A stretch of 64,000 nucleotides of DNA from Asterias rubens (lineage: Eukaryota; Echinodermata; Asteroidea; Forcipulatida; Asteriidae), in contig NC_047065.1 of NCBI RefSeq assembly GCF_902459465.1, positions 20,039,828-20,103,827 of the forward strand. The letters run 5' to 3'. A program made the position numbers and the translations under genes. Below the pieces are notes generated by a model, which had not been told where the DNA came from, made no database searches, and was given only the letters and a program-made list of their open reading frames with translations. Within the stretch, counting starts at the first letter, position 1, and every line of letters starts with the position of its first letter. This document shows, one piece after another, positions 44,878-58,709 of this stretch.

Positions 44878-47800
44878 CCAGATTTGACTTTAATAGTTGG
44901 GACGCCCTCTTGAGGGGAAAGACGTTCCTTATAACAAGTAAGAAAACCGTTGGAGCTATCATAGTCTGTGTACTGTACTTGGTCAGACAAGCTCCAACAC
45001 AATATGAAACTGTATTTGTATAAAATAATTGTTTATTGAACAGTCTCAGAAAAGTAACTTTCTAATAATTATTTCAAAAGAAGATTATGGCCGTACAGTG
45101 TTTTCAGTTTTCTGTTGCATTGTTTTGAAAGAAGAAGGGGAAGTCTGATCACGTCTTAAAAACAAATTAAGTACATTAGTTCACTTATTTAAATGGGATT
45201 CATAGTCAGTGCAGTTTGGGTCGGTGTCTTTTTGAAATGTAGTCGAGCTCAAACTCAAGCTGAAACTTTTTGCTGGATAGTTAATTGCCAGCTAAGAGTT
45301 TTCAAAATCCTGATCTTTATTGTCAAAGTTTTATACTTTTTGCTTTGTAATGTTGACTACAATTGGCCTGTCGCTGCGATGGTCTTTGTATAAAACCATT
45401 TCAAATCAAAAAAAAAATAAAAAATGAAAACTTAAGTATTTATGGCTATATCCAAAACTTCTCTTTGATAGAATTGTTTAAATTTTTTAAGCAGTGTAAC
45501 GCCACATTAACTTCACTCTCCCTGGGCCCTATATACTTTAAAACACTTCAATCACAAAACGCATCAGAACACATGGTTTTTGTCAAATCAATCAGTATGT
45601 TGTCCTATTTTTTTTATTAGTTAAACCTCGGTATCACAAAATATACAATGTTCCACTAAAACTACATCATACATGTACAGTGCATCTACAATATTACCAT
45701 TGATACTGGGTGCGGTGTGGCAGTACCAATACCACTAATGTGCAAGTGGAGTACACAAACCTACGGATATATATAATACTCTTCCATTCCATACATACAT
45801 CATGATAATATTAACACAGGACCCTACTTGGCATAAAAAATACAAAAATAAGCATTATATCATGTTAAATAGAACTTTTTGACAGTGGGCAGTGCCAAAA
45901 AAGACCGCGTAAAAGAAGTTAACAAAGACAAACCAAACAACCAAGAAAGCCAAAATCAGAACTCCAGAGAAGTGGTTGTGATGTGGCAGTGTTCACACGA
46001 TACATCAAAGGTATTGATGTAATAACCCAGGGTTTCCCGTGTTCGAGGACCGCTCATCTGTGGAGAAGGTCTTCTGGTGAGTCCTTGTGGGGGATGTGAC
46101 ACCCCCCCCCAAAAAAAATTGGGGGACCCGATCAAGGTCATCTTACATTTAGTCAAGCATCCAAAGCAAAAACCTCCTTGTAAATATTTGATCTTGAAAA
46201 TGACTCCCATATCTTTACGAGTCAAACAAGTTAGTTAAGAAATCTGAGGGAAAGGAGACTTTTAAAATTAACAACAATCTTCAGAAGTCCAATCTAGCTG
46301 ACCATCAACTCCATATCACCATAAGAGTCATGAAACAGACATAATGGATGACACTATTTTCAGAAACAGTCTATGGTACGATCTGAGTGAATGATCAGCT
46401 GACATTAGACATTGGGACGCACACAAGTAAAGTCAACCCAAGAGCTAAAACAGAAAAAGAGTCTGGTTCCCATATGTATAGGCTTAGAACTGTACTTTTC
46501 ATTACATGGGTACCAGACTGGCTTCTTCTGAAGACCCTGTATAAGGGACAGGGAATACAAATCCTAACTGGGATATTGTTTTTAAAGCCATTATTTTATT
46601 GAAGGTGTCGCTGCCCACCAAGTGTTCCTCATTAGACCGCTTATTGGAATGGCGGCCGCCATTGCTGTAGAATTGTGCCCGCTTGAAAAGCTATCTTAGG
46701 CGGGAGTTGTGCACAGCATACACATATTATTAAAGATGAAAAGATGGCTGCCAATGCAAGAGGTCTAGTGGGGATTATTCACATTTTGTAAAACATTATT
46801 TGCAGTTTTGGGTGGCAGCAACCCTCCAGAAAGTACATTATTTAAGTCACAAGTTTTGGCTAATACTACACAAGCTGTACACCCATATTCTGCCACCAAG
46901 TTGTTTAAAGAGTTATAACCATTATTTCAGATACATTTAAGACACAACCATTTTGCCCGACGTAACACTTTAAGAGCAGAGACTTGTGTTTGTTTTCTCC
47001 AATAACACCCAATACATTAAAGCTTGGAGAAGAAGCAAGTCAAGCCTGGCAGTTAAATAGACTTCATATAGTTTTCCATACTGTACACTTTGTAAGTACA
47101 TTGTACACAAATTCAGTTTTAGGTATAGTTTTTTGTTTTCCTGAAGTATCACGCGTCTTAATCTGTCCAACCCATGGCTGTTGATATTATATACATAAAA
47201 ATTTAAGTTCCTTTGGCTTTGCTCGGTCTCTTGACCAGAAAATATGGTATTATTACTTTATTTGCTGTACAACACAAACACAAATTGAAATAGGAATCAT
47301 ATTTTTAAAGCACACATATGCAAAATAAAATTTGAGCAAACTTTAAAGCTGAAAGACTAAAACACAAAAACAACGACGATGGATTTGTTAGGGACTTTTG
47401 TTCGTTAACGTTCTAAAATACTTTTGCGGCTTTCATTGTTCCGAAGTCTATTAGTATTATTAGTAATTAAATAAGCTACATCTTTGTTTGTTTGCATAAG
47501 CTCTACTCAAAACAAAGTTACGACATAATACTGCATATTGGCAATGTATGCCATTACATCAACTGATGTTCTCAAAAATGATGTGAATAACTTCGGGTTA
47601 AACAACATAATTTATTGATAATCAGTGAAGGAATGGTCAACAAATCTTAATTTCATATCCGGGAATATAAATACAAATTATAAATGTGGGTTTACTCTAC
47701 TTAATTAACATGTACATGCAAAATAATAACATACAAAATGAATAAAATGAGCTACAGGTTAACAATAAGTTAGAAGTTTAAAAAAACAAAATACAACACA

Positions 47801-48887
47801 AAGTTCTAATCAAAAGGTTTTTCCCATAGCTTTTAGGCAGTAAGGGAAAAACAATATTAGTTTTAAGTACAAAAAGCTGCAATAACTGAGCAGTATTGTA
47901 GTCTGCATAGTCAAAAGGTTTTAAAATTAAAAACATGAAGTCACAGTTACATAAAGCTTGATAGAACAAAAGGGAAATAAATTATGTCTTTTTATAACAT
48001 GACTATTATTATTTCCCAACCCTCTTGGATAGAGCTATTCTGATTTGCTTGACATTTACATCACATCTGACAAACAAGCTAAATAATTAACATTCCAAGC
48101 CTCCATTTCCGTTTGGCATTGAAAGGAAAGCATTTTGTGAAAACCACTGACTGTTATTGTACATAGTTACATCTTTACAGTAATGTACACCTATACTAGT
48201 TTGTTTATCGTTAACACACAGCGAGTTATTTCACATGTACATCCAGACATTATTGTAGTTACTTAATTGGAACTTTACACTCTAATAATTGGAAAATTTC
48301 ACGTCACAGCAAAGTCCGACGCTTTGTCGTCTGAAATGATGGTTCTATATACAACGTTACAATGCAGTTTATGAGGGATCCATCTGCAGGCACTACTTTG
48401 GGTGAATCTCAATAACTGTGCATGATTTCTTGTCTGATTGTATGTTAACATTAAGGTTTATCAATCTTTTGCCAGACAAACTTCTCAACTTGGGGGGGGG
48501 GGCTGGGGGTGGAACCCAACAGCTTTTATTCATTCCTTGCCTGTTAATTGATGATGATGCATGGTTGGCAATTCAGGGAATGAATAATTGTTACATCACC
48601 ATGAAAAGTTGGCTTGCTGACAAAGTACCGGCTTTTCAGAATGGAATCGGAAAATCTTCTTGTGAGACTCTTTTTCAACATCTGGCAATTTTGTCTGATA
48701 CAAGTTAAAGGTGCTCATTTATAAGGTTTCCTCTGAACAATTTTGCGAATTGGATTTCTTGTTTTTAATCCACATTCAGATTGTTTGTAGCCCGAGTCCC
48801 TGGCAAAAAATTGTTATGGCGTAGAACTCATTCTATTCGCTACTAAATCAACACTGGAGCCATAAGTCAGAATTAGACCCGCATGGG

Positions 48888-49042
48888 GTAGATTTCAAGA
48901 CTAGAGTTAAGACTAGACTTATCTTGAGTTAGAGTAAGTTACCTACTTGGGACTAGCCTTTAGTTTTCAATGACCCTTTAAGAGTCCTAGAAAATGAGGA
49001 CTAGTCCTAAGTTGGGACTATCTTTGTGAAATCAACCCCTGC
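48888..49042. repeat. Fold-back repeat family I, second copy
   Basis: GACTAGAGTTAAGACTAGAC to GACTATCTTTGTGAAATCAA, with AGGACTAGTCCTAAGTTGGG. Confidence 0.6.
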
Positions 49043-50792
49043 TTGTTCAAAGGCTGGATGTTCGGTGAGGGCCTTTAAAGGCTTTCGCATGATATCAAAC
49101 ATAGATGATATAACATTGAACCCCAAGGTAAGTGCGTACTATGAAGAACGCAGGAATAGTCTGTCAATTTCACTTCAAAATGGAAAGGTGAAAAAAAATC
49201 AACAATGACTGATGGTTTTCAATAGTTGCTGTTTTTTTTCCCTTCGTCTGACAACACATGTTCACTGAACAATATCTTTCCACTGGAGCAGACAGTACTT
49301 TTGAAGGATGTTTTTATAAGAAAAGTATAGCTCATTGTCGCTTCTTGATCGGAAGACAAAGCTATGGGTAGGTAAAGTTGTCGCTTACAATGGATCGTTA
49401 ATGGATATAAATAGCTAAGTAGACGGTTACAATTGAACTAGACTATCATCTACACAAAAATGGATTATTCCTGTTAGGTAACGTTTTTTTTTACATTAAC
49501 TAATACCACATTTGTTGTGTTTCTTCTCCTACTGTATAAATATGGGCAAAACAACGAATAATAAAATGCATTCAAATGCAATCTCGGTAACCCTGTTAAG
49601 GAAGACTTAATTTAAAACAGTGCATTAGTCTTTTTCAATAACAAAAACTAACAAAATACAAGCTGTACTCCCGTACAAATCCCTGAGAATCTTCGCCAAA
49701 AATATTTTTAAATTAAAAAATAACTGAAAAATACCAGCTGTGTTTGCCTCGTTTGGGGACGTTTAACTATAGTATTAGCAAACCCAATATAAACATCCAA
49801 AACCTTTCTAGGTCAGGCACAGAGCAGGAGATTTCAATAGCAAAGATAAAGAATCTTCAAAATGAAATGTCAAATATGGGCGTTGAGAATTCAGGAAGTT
49901 ACTATAGCTTCTGGGACGATAACATAAACTTTAACTGGAGTCTTTTGGGGATTGATGTCCGCTAAATCATTCATCATTAACAATTATTGACTAACTACAA
50001 AAAGACGGAAACAAAAAAATGTCAAAATATGGTGACGGATTGACAATAGTTCAAGAGTAAATAACCCCAGCCAGCGTGCGGATCTACATGGCTTTAAAAT
50101 GTCGCCTGAAATTGATGGGCAATTTCAAGAAGGCAATCCAGAGAAATATTTCTCCACAGAAGTGCTTCCTGGGACCCCCAAAAATATGACAGATGGAATT
50201 GTAAATGAGCAGTTTGCGTGTTGGGTGGAGAGCAGGAGGGGGGCTCGGAATGGCCTGTCCAGTTTATTAATCACCAAAAAACAAATACTGCTTTAGTATA
50301 AATTCCACAGCATCCATCATTTTGCCAACTGTGCTGTCTCAAGAAGTTTACACTTTTGTTTTGTTGTTCCCTCGGTTAACATATGAAATTGTTGTTGCCT
50401 GGTAGGGTCATAAAAGTTGACATCAAAGTGCAAGTGGGTCGGTCTCTTTGTCATTGATGTATCTGTACAAGAAACTCAAGACTACTTAAGATTGCCTGAA
50501 CCCAAAAGTACACCTGACACACTGAGAGGGGGGCCCATAGTACAATAGCCTATTGTGTGAACCCCATTATAATTGTCTCCCGTTTAGAAACGGGGTGGAG
50601 AGCAACGATTGCAACGACTTGTACGTTCCATAACCGATTACAGGAACAAAATAAATTGCCACCATTTTGGAAAGGAGATGTGCTAGTAGGTGATTACTAT
50701 TAGTAAAGCACCTTAGTATTACAGAGTTGTTAGACTGAAAATAATTTGGCTGCAGTGTTGTTAAAACGCCATTGCAATATCAAACAGTTTGT

Positions 50793-51150
50793 TAAAGACA
50801 CTGTACACTATTGGTAAATGTCAAAAACCAGTCTTTTTAGTTGGTGTATCTCCACATGCGTAAAATAACAAACCTATAAGCCCAATTGGTTGTCGAAGTT
50901 GCGAGATAAGAAAAACCACCCGTCGCTCAAAGTTGTGTGCTTTCATATGCTTGATTTCGAGACCACAATAATTTCTAAATCTGAGGTCTCAAAGTCAAAA
51001 TCATGGGAATTAACTTCTCTTGAAAACTACAATACTTCAGAGGGAGCCATTTCTCACAATGTTTCATACTATCAACAGCTCTCCATTTCTAATTACCGAG
51101 AAAGGCTAATAATTATTTTGAGTAATTACCAATAGTGTCCACTGCCTTTA
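50793..51150. repeat. MITE family A downstream of SALL
   Basis: Ends AAAGACACTGTACACTATTGG and ACCAATAGTGTCCACTGCC; the central hairpin is TTCTAAATCTGAGGTCTC. Confidence 0.75.
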
Positions 51151-51934
51151 AACATAATAATTTTAACTTTGATCTTTGACAATGCTGTTAAGGTTTCAGA
51201 GGTGTTAGAGTGTGAAAACTTAATAAATATGATGTGAATGTCTGTGACACTTGTAGGCATTGACATTTCTATCTAAACAAGGTAGTCTACTTTTAGTATT
51301 TCTTCTGTTCATTCCCAATTCAAGTAAACTATATCATGGTGTTCCAACGCGCGTCTATCGTAAATTCATCTAAAATCCTACTACAGCTAAATTTACATTA
51401 AATAGTGAAATTTCTTGTACATTTTGTCCAAATGTCTGTAGGAAAAATTCAATTAAAAATTCCTACACAGTATTAGAATATAGAACGGTTTAGAAATAAG
51501 TTAATTGTGGTGCTTAGTTAAAAAATAAACAGAATAGGGTATGGAGTAAGAACATTCAACAATACTTTTTGTCCCAATCTTTAAGATTCTGATTATCTTT
51601 TCAAAAACTTAAAAATCAAGCTTTTTAAAGTTGGATCTTTGCATGGAAAGCAAGTTAGTTTACTGCACACATCAAAATAATCACAAAAATCTTTTTTTAT
51701 GGAAGTGAGAATGAAAGAAATTAAATTAATAAGGCTTCTTTTAAAGCAAAATTCATTAGCTGTACACTACATATTAAATTATTCTTTTAAAAATCACACA
51801 CATTTGGTGTCCTTGATGCTGCAGCAACAAAAATCTTTCAGCTCAACTTTTTTGGTTTTAGTAAAGTCTTTTGGACAAAAGCAATTAAAAAACAGGTTGG
51901 TTGGAACCAACCTTAAAAAACAAAACCCTTAGGC

Positions 51935-54900
51935 CTAGTTTTGAGAAACTACTGATTCTGGAACAGAGTCTCTGATAGTGTCATGAGCTGAGTCATTTCC
52001 TTTCATGATGACAGAATTTGGGTTCTCAGGGAGTCGGTTGTGTCCGAGGGAGGAGTGATGGTTCTGTATGACCGATATCTCATTAGCCTTGGACATAGCG
52101 GCAGCGTACCCATTCATGAGCTGAGGTGGATACTGGAAGAAAGCTCCCTCGTACATTGGACGCAGACCGAACATATCGTGGCGGAACATCTCACCTTCCT
52201 TTGGGCTCATCAGGAGCGGGGACTCCATGGAGATACGCCTTCCTCGTCGGGTTGGACCGCCGTTCCACATATGGGTGCCAAGATGCACCTTCAAGTTCCC
52301 CTTGGTGGTGAACGCCCGGCCGCACATATGACACTTGAATGGTTTCTCCCCCGTGTGGGTTCGAATGTGGATCTGCAACGCACTGTCAGATTGAAACTGC
52401 TTACTGCAGACATTGCAACTGTGCTTCAGAGCAGGGCGTTTGGGCGGGGAAGGGCAGCCGGATTCTGAGAGGGAACGTTTCAGTGATGGCTGGGATGAAG
52501 GTGATGCATCTGGAGAGAACTTCATGGGCTGGCTGTGCATCATCTTCTGCTGCAGCTCTTGTTGGTAGTTGTTGTTGTTACTGGGAGAGTGCTGTGGCTG
52601 TGGTTTGGGTTGGCTATTTGGCAGAGATAGATGATGCTGACCGCTAGGGGTAGTGCTCTGCTGGTGGTTGCCATTGGGTGATTTCATCTGGCTTGTTAGA
52701 GGCACCTCCTGCGAATGTTCAAACGGTGAAGGGGGTCGGTGGGAGTTGAGGGGCGAGATCTTCTGTGGGGAGCCAAGCGGGGAAAGCTGCTGCTGCAGCT
52801 GCTGTGGTCTAGACTCGGGAGAGTGTCGTTGTACAAGATCTGAAGGAGAGGGTTCTCGCTGGCTCAATGACTGTGGAGAAACAGATCTCCGATGATGCTG
52901 CTGCTGGTATTGATGCAGAGCCATTTCAGCTGAAAATTGAGGCATGCCGGGCATCAGCATGGGGTGGGTGGGTGGCTGCAGGTGGTGCATGGGGTGCATC
53001 ATCTGTTGTTGCTGATGTTTGAAATGGGGATGGGCTGGGTCAAAAATCTGGGTTGGCATGTCCCGTATCTTATGAGTCAGCATGTGCTGGCGTAGATTGC
53101 CTCTCGTTGAGAAACCCTTGGAGCAGATCTCACACTTGTATGGTCGCTCCTTGGTGTGGCTTCGGTAGTGAATATTGAGGGCACTGGTGCAGGCAAACGA
53201 CTTACCACAGTAGTGGCATGTAGTGCTGGACCCATTGACACGTTTGGACGAGTAGGCTGCATTCAAGGTGTCTTGCATTAACAAACCAGCACTGCTTCCA
53301 TTCATTCTGCCATCCATCGGGTGAGGGAATCCAAATGGCATCATCAGGTTATTATTGACCTGATTCTTCAGGGCTTCCAAGCTGTTCTCACTGCTTCCTG
53401 AAGACCCTGATTTGGGAGTGAGGTCCAGGGCACCATTGTTATCCATACGGCTGGTGTCAATCTTAAGAGGCGCACGCTGAAGCTCGTCATGATGGTATTT
53501 CAAGTGATCTTGGTGGATCTTATGTTCATTATAAATATTTCTGTTTTCCCCTCTGCTTTGGTCGCCATTGCTCTTGTGCTCTTCACTTCTGTGCTCTTCC
53601 ATTCTATGTTCATCACCTCGGTGTTCTGAGTGACTATGACTGTCGTCATTTTGTTTTGACTTTTGACCCTCTGAATGAGCATCACCATCCCTGGTGATTT
53701 CATCAAGATGGTTCCTTACGTAATCAGGGTGTCTCCTCATTTCGCCAGAAAGTCTAGACATGTCACTTGAATGACTTCTGAGGAGGCTCTCATGACGACT
53801 TACAAGTCCATCAAGATGTCGGCGCATTTCTTCTTGGCTGCTCCTGTGGTTTTCAGTATGTTCATCTCCTGGACTGCGGGGTTGTTGTGGGCCTCTTTCT
53901 GAGGCAGGAGTTTCCTCTTGGCTTTTCTCCGAAGGTGACATGCGTTCAGAATTGGGAAGACGTCCCATCAGCTGTCGGTGGTGATTCTCTGCGTTGGTGG
54001 CAGCAGCTTGGAGATGTAATGCTGATGCTATGGAATCAATGCCTTTAGTGTAATTTGGCTGGGGTTCCGATGGGGACACAGCAGTGCTACTATCATCAGT
54101 AAGATACGCAGGAGGAGAGACAACACCAACAGACGGTGCTTCTCGGGTTAACCCTTCAACATCTTTACCAAGCCAAGACATTTGCATCTTCTCGCTATTC
54201 TCCATTTCTCTTTCTATGTTTCGTCCTCTGTCAGATAGGCCACTTGTTTTAGTCTCGTCATTATGCTCTGAGACATCTTCGTCTGCTTGCTCTGGTAAAG
54301 CTTCATCAGGTAAGCCGTTATGGCCGTCCTCTCCAGTGCCTTCCGTTTCAGAGTAGCCCTCTGGCGAGTACTCCATGTGAGAAGCCATCTCATTGAGCCT
54401 CATATCTTCATCGTCAAAATCATCTTGGTCCAGAGCTCGGGCCTCCTCATTGATCATCTCTTCAGTGAGCTTATCCTCTGCTTGAATCTGAAATGCAGAT
54501 AAATCTTGAGGGATATGGAACCCCTCAGCGGCATGCATGCGTAGATGTTGCTGCAGGACCAAGATGTTGCTGAAACGCTTTTGGCATATTGGACAATCAT
54601 GGAACATCCTGAGTGGAGGTTTGGCACGATGGACAGTGAAGTGAGTCTTGAGGTTACCCTTTGTAGTGAAAGAGCGGAGGCAGATTCTGCATTTATAGGG
54701 TCGCTCACCGGTGTGTATCCGGTAATGCATCTGCAGGGCACTTTTGCAGCTAAGGACCCGGTGACATATAACACACTGTGAGGAGTCGGTAATCTTCTGC
54801 TCAATATTTTCCACAAGCTTTTGCAGTTTTGAGGTCTCTGATGGCCGTATACCTTGCTCGGCCAGGGCTGCTAAAGATGATGGCGTACTTGGTGCAGTGG

Positions 54901-56712
54901 TAGCTATTGACGAAGACTCGGACATAATCTGAGCCATGGAGTGAGCAAAGCTGGGAAAGCTTGACGACAAGGGAGTGCCTCTTTCAAGGATTGAATGAGA
55001 GGAGACAATTGGAGGAACAGCCGGTCTAGACAGGTCAGACTCGGACTTTGGCCGGAGAAACTCTGAACCTGCTTTAGGTTGTGACATGTCATCATGACTC
55101 CGCTGCTCAAGAGGCTGATCACCTGAAATGCTGCTGGATGCAGAGTCAGATCCACTTGCCTGTGATACGGGCATTCGAGAATGGAATGAAGTTGGAACGT
55201 CACTTGGAAGGCCTGCCATGTCACTTGGAATAGTTGGTAGGGGAACCTGCTGGATGGCAGGCGACTGGATCGGGAGTCGTTCATTTGGAAGAGGCGGAGA
55301 GGGTGGGTAAGGGGTTGTGTCCATCTTGACATGAGGATAGCGATCAATGTGACGCTGAAAGTGCACCTTGAGGTTTCCTTTAGTTGAGAAACGGTTGCCG
55401 CAAATGTTACATTTGAATGGTCTTTCCCCAGTGTGGGAGCGAATGTGGATTTGGAGTGCACTATCGCTGCCAAACACCTTGTGGCAGAAGCGACACTTAT
55501 GTCGGAAGAATGGATCATCTGAAGGGAATTTTGGGTCAAAGACGGCAACATTTGGTGGCTTCCCCTTTCGATGTAGCATGAGACCAGGTGGGAAGGGTAG
55601 CCTTGGTGGTGCCTGAAGCAGGGGACTCGAGACTGGTGGCATAACAGCTTGTTGCTGTAGTATATCAAATGGTGGTCTTTGTGGGGGCATTGGGAATGAG
55701 GCTGGCGGAAGAATAGATGGTCTCACCGGCATTGAGGGCATCATCTGCTGTGGCATTGGTCTAGGCAGTGAATCAAAATGATGCATTAGATGTGGCGAAG
55801 GACCAGACGAGGAACTTTGTTGAGACATCATCTGAGGCCGCGGTAATTGCTGCTGCGATTCAGCTGAAGGGGTTTGGGGTGCTGAGGTAGTGATGGGTGC
55901 ATTCGCCGATGAGGTGACATTGGGGGTGTGCTTGATTTGCATTGCTAGACTCGAGAGCTGCTGCTGTATGTTTTGTATGAGCTGCAGCTGATGGATATGC
56001 TGCTGTTGTAGATGAAACAGCTGGTCCTGGATGTTGGACATCTCAGGCTGGTTACCATGCATGTGCATATCATGATAATGCCTGACTGCGTATCTAGCTT
56101 GATCATGAGGACCCGGCATTAGACTTGAATGGGGGAATGATGAGGGCCGTTGACTTGGTGATCTAGAGTGATCACCTCGGTGTCTCAGTTGAACCTGAGA
56201 CTCCTCAAACTCCATGGAATCAACACTTTGAGTTCTAGTCCGGTCAGGCTCGGAGGACTTTAAGTCATCCTCTTCCAGCCCGTCTTTAGGAGGTGGCAGC
56301 TGGTCCGTATGGTCGCCATCTTGGTTGGCATGGGTCTCATTTTGTGAGAGCTCATCAGTGGCATTATCAAAGTCCTCCTGGTCATCGTACTGAGCAGGGT
56401 CTTCCCCCTGCTGCTGGAGATCGTTTAGCGTCGGCTCGTTGTTATGGTAAACAGTTTTAGTGATCTCCTGGTGATGGCTGAACTGACTGGAGGGTGGCAC
56501 AGGACTGCTACTGTTCTCTGTTGGGACATGACTATCGTTGTTTATAACAACCACAACTGGTTTCTTGGAGCAAGTTTGTTTGTGCTGAAGAAAGTCCGGG
56601 TAGGCAGGGAACTCTGCTCGGCATTTCCCACAGACATGAAGACCACCAATAACGACGTCTTCATCAGTTTCCTCATTGTTGGTAGTGTTAAGATGGTTCT
56701 CTTTGGCAGCAC
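51935..56712 (-). CDS. SALL: Spalt-like (SALL) transcription factor, main exon; first exon missing
   Basis: The exon opens at acceptor ttgaatag with two bases of a split codon, then encodes 1591 residues to TAG. Spalt proteins are nuclear repressors that pattern appendages, neurons and organs. The order is diagnostic: C2HC finger CGKCRAEF...H...C (residues 27-47), a Gln-rich oligomerisation-type segment ([19 protein letters not shown], about 234-252), a C2H2 pair (about 406-454), a pair plus a third finger (645-726), a pair (1165-1213) and a last pair (1432-1480). Fingers carry the SAL-box style [19 protein letters not shown]. The short first exon, which in vertebrates carries the NuRD-binding MSRRKQ motif, was not found up to 64000. 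All four finger clusters are in one exon. Confidence 0.93.
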
Positions 56713-58320
56713 CTATTCAAAAAAACAAAACCAAAGAAAGAATGATAAGTACATTTGTCAATTGTTAACATTCCTTAATGCTTAATTCAGTAGACTTAAA
56801 TAGTAGACTTTTGAGATGAGAGGGGGCATCCGACTCATCAATTTTTTACCATTCTTATAAACGATTAAAACAAAACAAACGGACCACTGAGTGGGACATC
56901 TATTGTCTCAAAAGTATTCCATTAGCAGCCAGTGAAAATCTGGAATGTCAAAATTAATGGTAACAGTTATTGAATGGAAGTATAGAATTGAACTGCAATA
57001 AATCAGTTGATGATGACAACAATTTTTTAAAGGTGCAAAGCTTTGAAACTCCCTTTATTAACATACGTTAAAAAAGTACCCGATGCACATTGGGTTATTC
57101 AACAAAACAGTTTTACTATTCGAGAAAACTTAAGCATTAAACTTGTGTAGTTATTGTTGCTGGATTTTGCTTCTACTCAAAATGAATAGCCCCCTCTAGT
57201 GACACTAGCATTCCACATATGTGTTGACACTGGTCATGAATAGCAAAACCTTGCAGGTATTGCTTTCACCTTGGGTTATGTGCATTGTATTGCTATTAGT
57301 GACAATCAAATCTAGAGGCCAACTCACAGAGGGAGAATGGAACACACTTTTTTTTCCCTCTTTCTCTATGAAAGCTTTCCAGCTGTTACTTAAAAATCAA
57401 TGTATGCATATTCTAAGAACGTTGAATATCATGTGATAGACACATTCAACTAATCTGGTATTCCTTTTTTTTCTTATTTCTTTTTTAATTACAACTCTTA
57501 GGTCGAAATTCTATTAGTTGCAACAAATTAGAGAATTTCCTTTTCAAGAGATGAATAATAAAAAGCTTTAAATTATTTTTCCTCAGGGGTTTCAGCTTGC
57601 TTAATTTCATTTAAGCATCCCTCCTAGGTATTTGGCCGTGTCCGTTTGGGACACTCAATCGCGCAACCGGACGTCAATCACCACAGGATCAATATTCTCT
57701 TAATCACATTATTTGGACGATTTGTGGGGAAAATGCCGTGGTTACGATTGGCCCGGTCTTATGCTCCCGCTCTTTCGGTCGAGAGGAGTTTTTTATGATT
57801 CCGCACCAGTATAATGTACGCAGGCAATTACTAGCAAACTCAATAGAACCAAAATGAAACTGTTGTTTTGCGAGACAAGACTTCACGATGGAAATTCCTA
57901 GATAAGTAGGGATTGTGTTTAGTTGGTAAACATTTCCACTGAGAGGAATGTCCGTAAACTCCTGGCCTTCGATTCTTTCATAAAAAACGCAAAGTCAACC
58001 CTTTTTAAAATATAAAAAAAAGGAAAAAGAAAAACAATCCAGAAGAGCTGCCTGCTCAAAATACTCTCTCCCACAACACTTTCTGGTCAATTCACAATAT
58101 TTCACCTTGCAAAGAGCAGACCTTAGTCAGTGCATTCTCATTCTCCTACTGTTTGCGAGAAGTTTCTCCAAAACTTCAGCAGGTCAAACTGTTATCCAAA
58201 AAGGTGAACATTTTAAGGAATAAAGCGTTTCTATACTTCTGATGTTCTTAAAAAGTCATGTAGATTATCTTACTTGGGGGCTCAACAAAGAAACATTTAC
58301 TAGCGCAGAATTTTAACAAA

Positions 58321-58371
58321 AGACCTCCAGTTTAAAAGGCTGGCGCTCTACCAACCTAGCTATTTGGCCCT
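58321..58371 (-). pseudogene. 5'-half tRNA-Lys(TTT)-like fragment
   Basis: The minus strand reads like the first two thirds of tRNA-Lys: A-box TAGCTAGGTTGGTAGAGC, then anticodon arm CCAG-CCTTTTAAA-CTGG and the variable bases GGAGGTC. The T-arm and B-box are absent, so it cannot be a complete tRNA. It is a truncated pseudogene or the head of a degraded SINE. Confidence 0.5.
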
Positions 58372-58650
58372 ATGTTGTCGGTCTCCCCGTTTTGTCAATA
58401 CTTTGTATAATCAGTTTGGCTTGTTGTTTAGCATTTTCTAGTTACTTTTCCATAAATTCCTATGGTGAATGATGAAGGTACTGAAACAAACTCATCACAG
58501 GACTAGCTTCAAACTTTATCTCAAAGCTCACTTTCCTAAATCTCACATCCATGTATACAACAATGTTAAGATTTGCCAGTATTGCTCAAGTGGGTTCAGC
58601 AAAGCCTGCCTAGTATTTCTCCCCCCCCCCCCAACCCCACAAACTGTTTA

Positions 58651-58709
58651 CTTGTGAGGAAGCCTCAATAACTTTTGTCTTGTGAGGAAGCCTCAATAAC
58701 TTTTGTCTA
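58651..58709. repeat. Perfect 30-bp tandem duplication
   Basis: CTTGTGAGGAAGCCTCAATA-ACTTTTGT occurs twice in a row. A similar 30-bp doubling is at about 39820-39880 (GAGGAAAGAAAATTATGTTT). Confidence 0.75.

Larger units (their letters stand above)
44878..51934. other. AT-rich 7 kb downstream of SALL
   Basis: No coding signal. Minus-strand AATAAA hexamers occur at several places (around 50265, 48530, 47610, 47270 and 45020), so part of this may be a long SALL 3'UTR; I cannot place its end. Confidence 0.45.

Noticed and set aside
52040-52468. A 142-codon plus-strand frame
   Set aside because: Antisense shadow of the last SALL finger pair.
54904-55668. A 254-codon frame on the minus strand
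   Set aside because: It overlaps the SALL exon in another frame; the SALL frame carries the zinc fingers.
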